Shown here: positions 62,948-64,000 of the stretch, piece after piece
Position numbering within the stretch: the stretch's first letter is position 1
Layout of the letters: every line of letters begins with the position of its first letter
Assembly: GCA_018266755.1 (NCBI GenBank)
Contig: JAFDZW010000005.1
Location: 899,233-963,232 of the forward strand
Direction of reading: 5' to 3'
Length of the DNA: 64,000 nt
Source of the DNA: Bacteroidota bacterium
Lineage (GTDB): Bacteria; Bacteroidota; Ignavibacteria; Palsa-1295
Made by a program: the position numbers and the translations under genes
Notes under the pieces: generated by a model
Told to the model about the DNA's origin: nothing
The model's database searches: none
The model's input: the letters and a program-made list of their open reading frames with translations, nothing else

Positions 62948-63281
62948 GGGTGGATTATCAGATGGAAAGAGAAGCTATCTCTGTGACAATGCGGAGTCCT
63001 CCGTCACAACAGGCACGTTGTGGGTAGTGCTTGGCCGGATGAACACCGAGATAACGAAAATACGACATCCAAACGGAGAGACCGGGAAATGATCGTATGT
63101 ATCCAATATGTTCGTTCACGATATGCGACACTACAACCGAACGTACATGAAGTAGTATCGCTGCGGTGAACCGCTTGTCAGAGTCCTATCATTATTAACA
63201 CGGATAAAAAAGAAGGGCACACTACCGTGTGCCCTTGCGCAGAATGTGTCGACTGCTTCGTGTTACATTCTGTAGGCGCGG
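62948..63281. other. 334-bp spacer upstream of the GGG-repeat gene
   Basis: No gene seen. It contains the terminator at 63213-63236 and a one-mismatch TAnnTTTG-like box (near 63056-63063) on the minus strand that could drive the gene at 62947. Confidence 0.4.
63213..63236 (-). terminator. Intrinsic terminator of the 63282 fragment
   Basis: AAGGGCACAC (63213-63222) pairs with GTGTGCCCTT (63227-63236). On the minus strand it is followed by CTTTTTTATCC, 45 bp after the stop of the fragment, which implies that the locus was, or is, transcribed. Confidence 0.8.
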
Positions 63282-63510
63282 TTACGGATTGACGACGATG
63301 TAATTGATCACGTCTCCGTTAACCGCCGGCGCATCGAGCGTAATGGTGACGCTGCCTGCTGCCGCAGTGACGCTCTTGACGAATGTTGCCGTCCCGCCGC
63401 CGCCAGCCGACACGAACGTCGCTACGACAACGGAGCTGGTGCCGCTCACGATCGAGTTTGCAATCGTCACCGAATTTCCCGCCTTCGCATCACCTGCGAC
63501 GACCAGGTTA
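63282..63510 (-). pseudogene. C-terminal fragment of a third GGG-repeat-type protein
   Basis: About 75 coherent residues, ending GDVINYIVVNP: NLVVAGDAKAGNSVTIANS, then SGTSSVVVATFVSAGGGGTA and VTITLDAPAVNGDVINYIVV. This is the C-terminal beta domain common to tail-fibre-like proteins, although the two intact GGG-repeat genes here end differently. Upstream of about 63510 the frame continues (to 63677) but its residues (LLHRCSEQSETGTLCLIFRP) look unrelated, and the base composition turns AT-rich. I read it as a deletion remnant. A TAnnTTTG box at 63591-63598 (minus strand TATGTTTG) may still drive it. Confidence 0.55.
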
Positions 63511-63590
63511 TCACAGTCAGACAGTATTAACTCTGTTGCTTCGCATACTGACCTGATAAAAGTATCTATATAAAAGCCAGGCCGAAAAAT

Positions 63591-63598
63591 CAAACATA
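63591..63598 (-). promoter_or_regulatory. TAnnTTTG-like box upstream of the fragment
   Basis: Minus strand TATGTTTG, about 80 nt before the coherent part of the fragment. It may be a leftover or newly recruited promoter. Confidence 0.35.
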
Positions 63599-63618
63599 GA
63601 GTACCTGTTTCCGACTGC

Positions 63619-64000
63619 TCACTGCATCGATGAAGCAACTTCGAAGAGGTATCGGTGCGATGAATTTCCTTCCTCACCGATGCGATGATGCCACTCGCTG
63701 CAATCTTCGCTCACAATCCTGATGCGAATAATTTCCTGCGATGTCGAATCGTTGCGGTGCAGTGTGTACTGTGTGCCAATCACAAGGGCTTGATATGTCG
63801 TCAGGAGCGGAGATGCTTCCTCGTCGTGAACAATTGCAAAGACGAGTTCGCCGTCGTTCGACCGAAGTGCCGCAAATCGATCGAGCACACGATATCGCCG
63901 AAGCGACGTCGAGCGAAACAGACCGGCCAGCCACTGCAACGGCGTTCGAAAGATCGGGCGGTTCGTACGCAGATCACGATACCAGTACACCGAATACAGT
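63619..64000 (-). CDS. Unrecognised protein, N-terminus beyond the window
   Basis: The last 127 or so codons of a minus-strand gene whose start is outside. The frame stays open to base 64000, so any Met-like start at 63990 (a GTG) is not compelling. Visible features: ATG-poor, a basic stretch FRSTSLRRYRVLDRFAALRS, a beta strand pair ELVFAIVHDEEASPLLTTYQ and IRIRIVSEDCSEWHHRIGEE. I do not recognise the family. Confidence 0.55.
   Translation of the reverse strand, partial: LYSVYWYRDLRTNRPIFRTPLQWLAGLFRSTSLRRYRVLDRFAALRSNDGELVFAIVHDEEASPLLTTYQALVIGTQYTLHRNDSTSQEIIRIRIVSEDCSEWHHRIGEEGNSSHRYLFEVASSMQ

Overview
The window looks like chromosomal DNA of a GC-rich member of the Bacteroidota/Chlorobiota (FCB) lineage. 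Three things point there. At least nine large secreted proteins end in a type IX secretion (T9SS) type A sorting domain. Many genes carry a TAnnTTTG promoter box. Lipoproteins and beta-propeller surface proteins are abundant. The combination of about 55-60% GC, T9SS cargo and beta-propeller families makes me think of the Kapabacteria/Chlorobi side rather than Bacteroidales, but that is inference. I see no phage, IS element, CRISPR array, rRNA or tRNA.

Layout. 1-5.4 kb: acetyltransferase, ndk, TPR protein, DUF1697 protein, a BNR-propeller T9SS cargo and a single-domain rhodanese, all on the minus strand. 5.4-11.6 kb: sucD with an unusual histone-H1-like tail, a lipoprotein, an NRAMP-type transporter and a tripeptidyl-peptidase-II-like subtilase. 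11.7-22.9 kb: T9SS cargo proteins and an OmpA/PD40 protein. 22.9-28.9 kb: housekeeping genes (FabK/nitronate monooxygenase, dapD, YciI, DoxX-like, adk) and lipoproteins. 29-36.5 kb: a delta-60/kelch-like T9SS cargo, a BamE-like membrane protein, a LolA-like protein and a sortilin-like propeller. 36.5-43 kb: pirin, a 178-bp tandem repeat, the Fe-S carrier pair mrp-nifU, a DUF4382-like lipoprotein, an unrecognised protein and a class V aminotransferase. 43-52.4 kb: an 1802-residue surface protein, a candidate 6S-like RNA, lemA and a dimethylformamidase-like T9SS protein. 52.4-64 kb: repeat-rich spacers, two long GGG-repeat (Hep_Hag/YadA-head-like) proteins, a fragment of a probable third, an acyl-CoA dehydrogenase and a small T9SS protein.

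How it fits together. The cell exports many adhesin- or enzyme-like beta-propeller proteins through T9SS, but no T9SS machinery gene lies here. Mrp and the NifU domain form a Fe-S delivery pair. SucD, acyl-CoA dehydrogenase, Ndk, Adk and DapD are core metabolism. Spacers of more than 300 bp are packed with short inverted repeats and hairpins of a few recurring families.

Most notable observations: (i) a putative structured RNA at about 48914-49068 with its own promoter, an end-to-end closing stem, a perfect apical hairpin and a U-tract; (ii) SucD with a 50-residue Lys/Ala tail; (iii) apparently leaderless promoters at dapD and the FabK-like gene; (iv) the GGG-repeat protein family with a truncated third copy; (v) a decayed T9SS sorting-domain remnant at 12726-12899.
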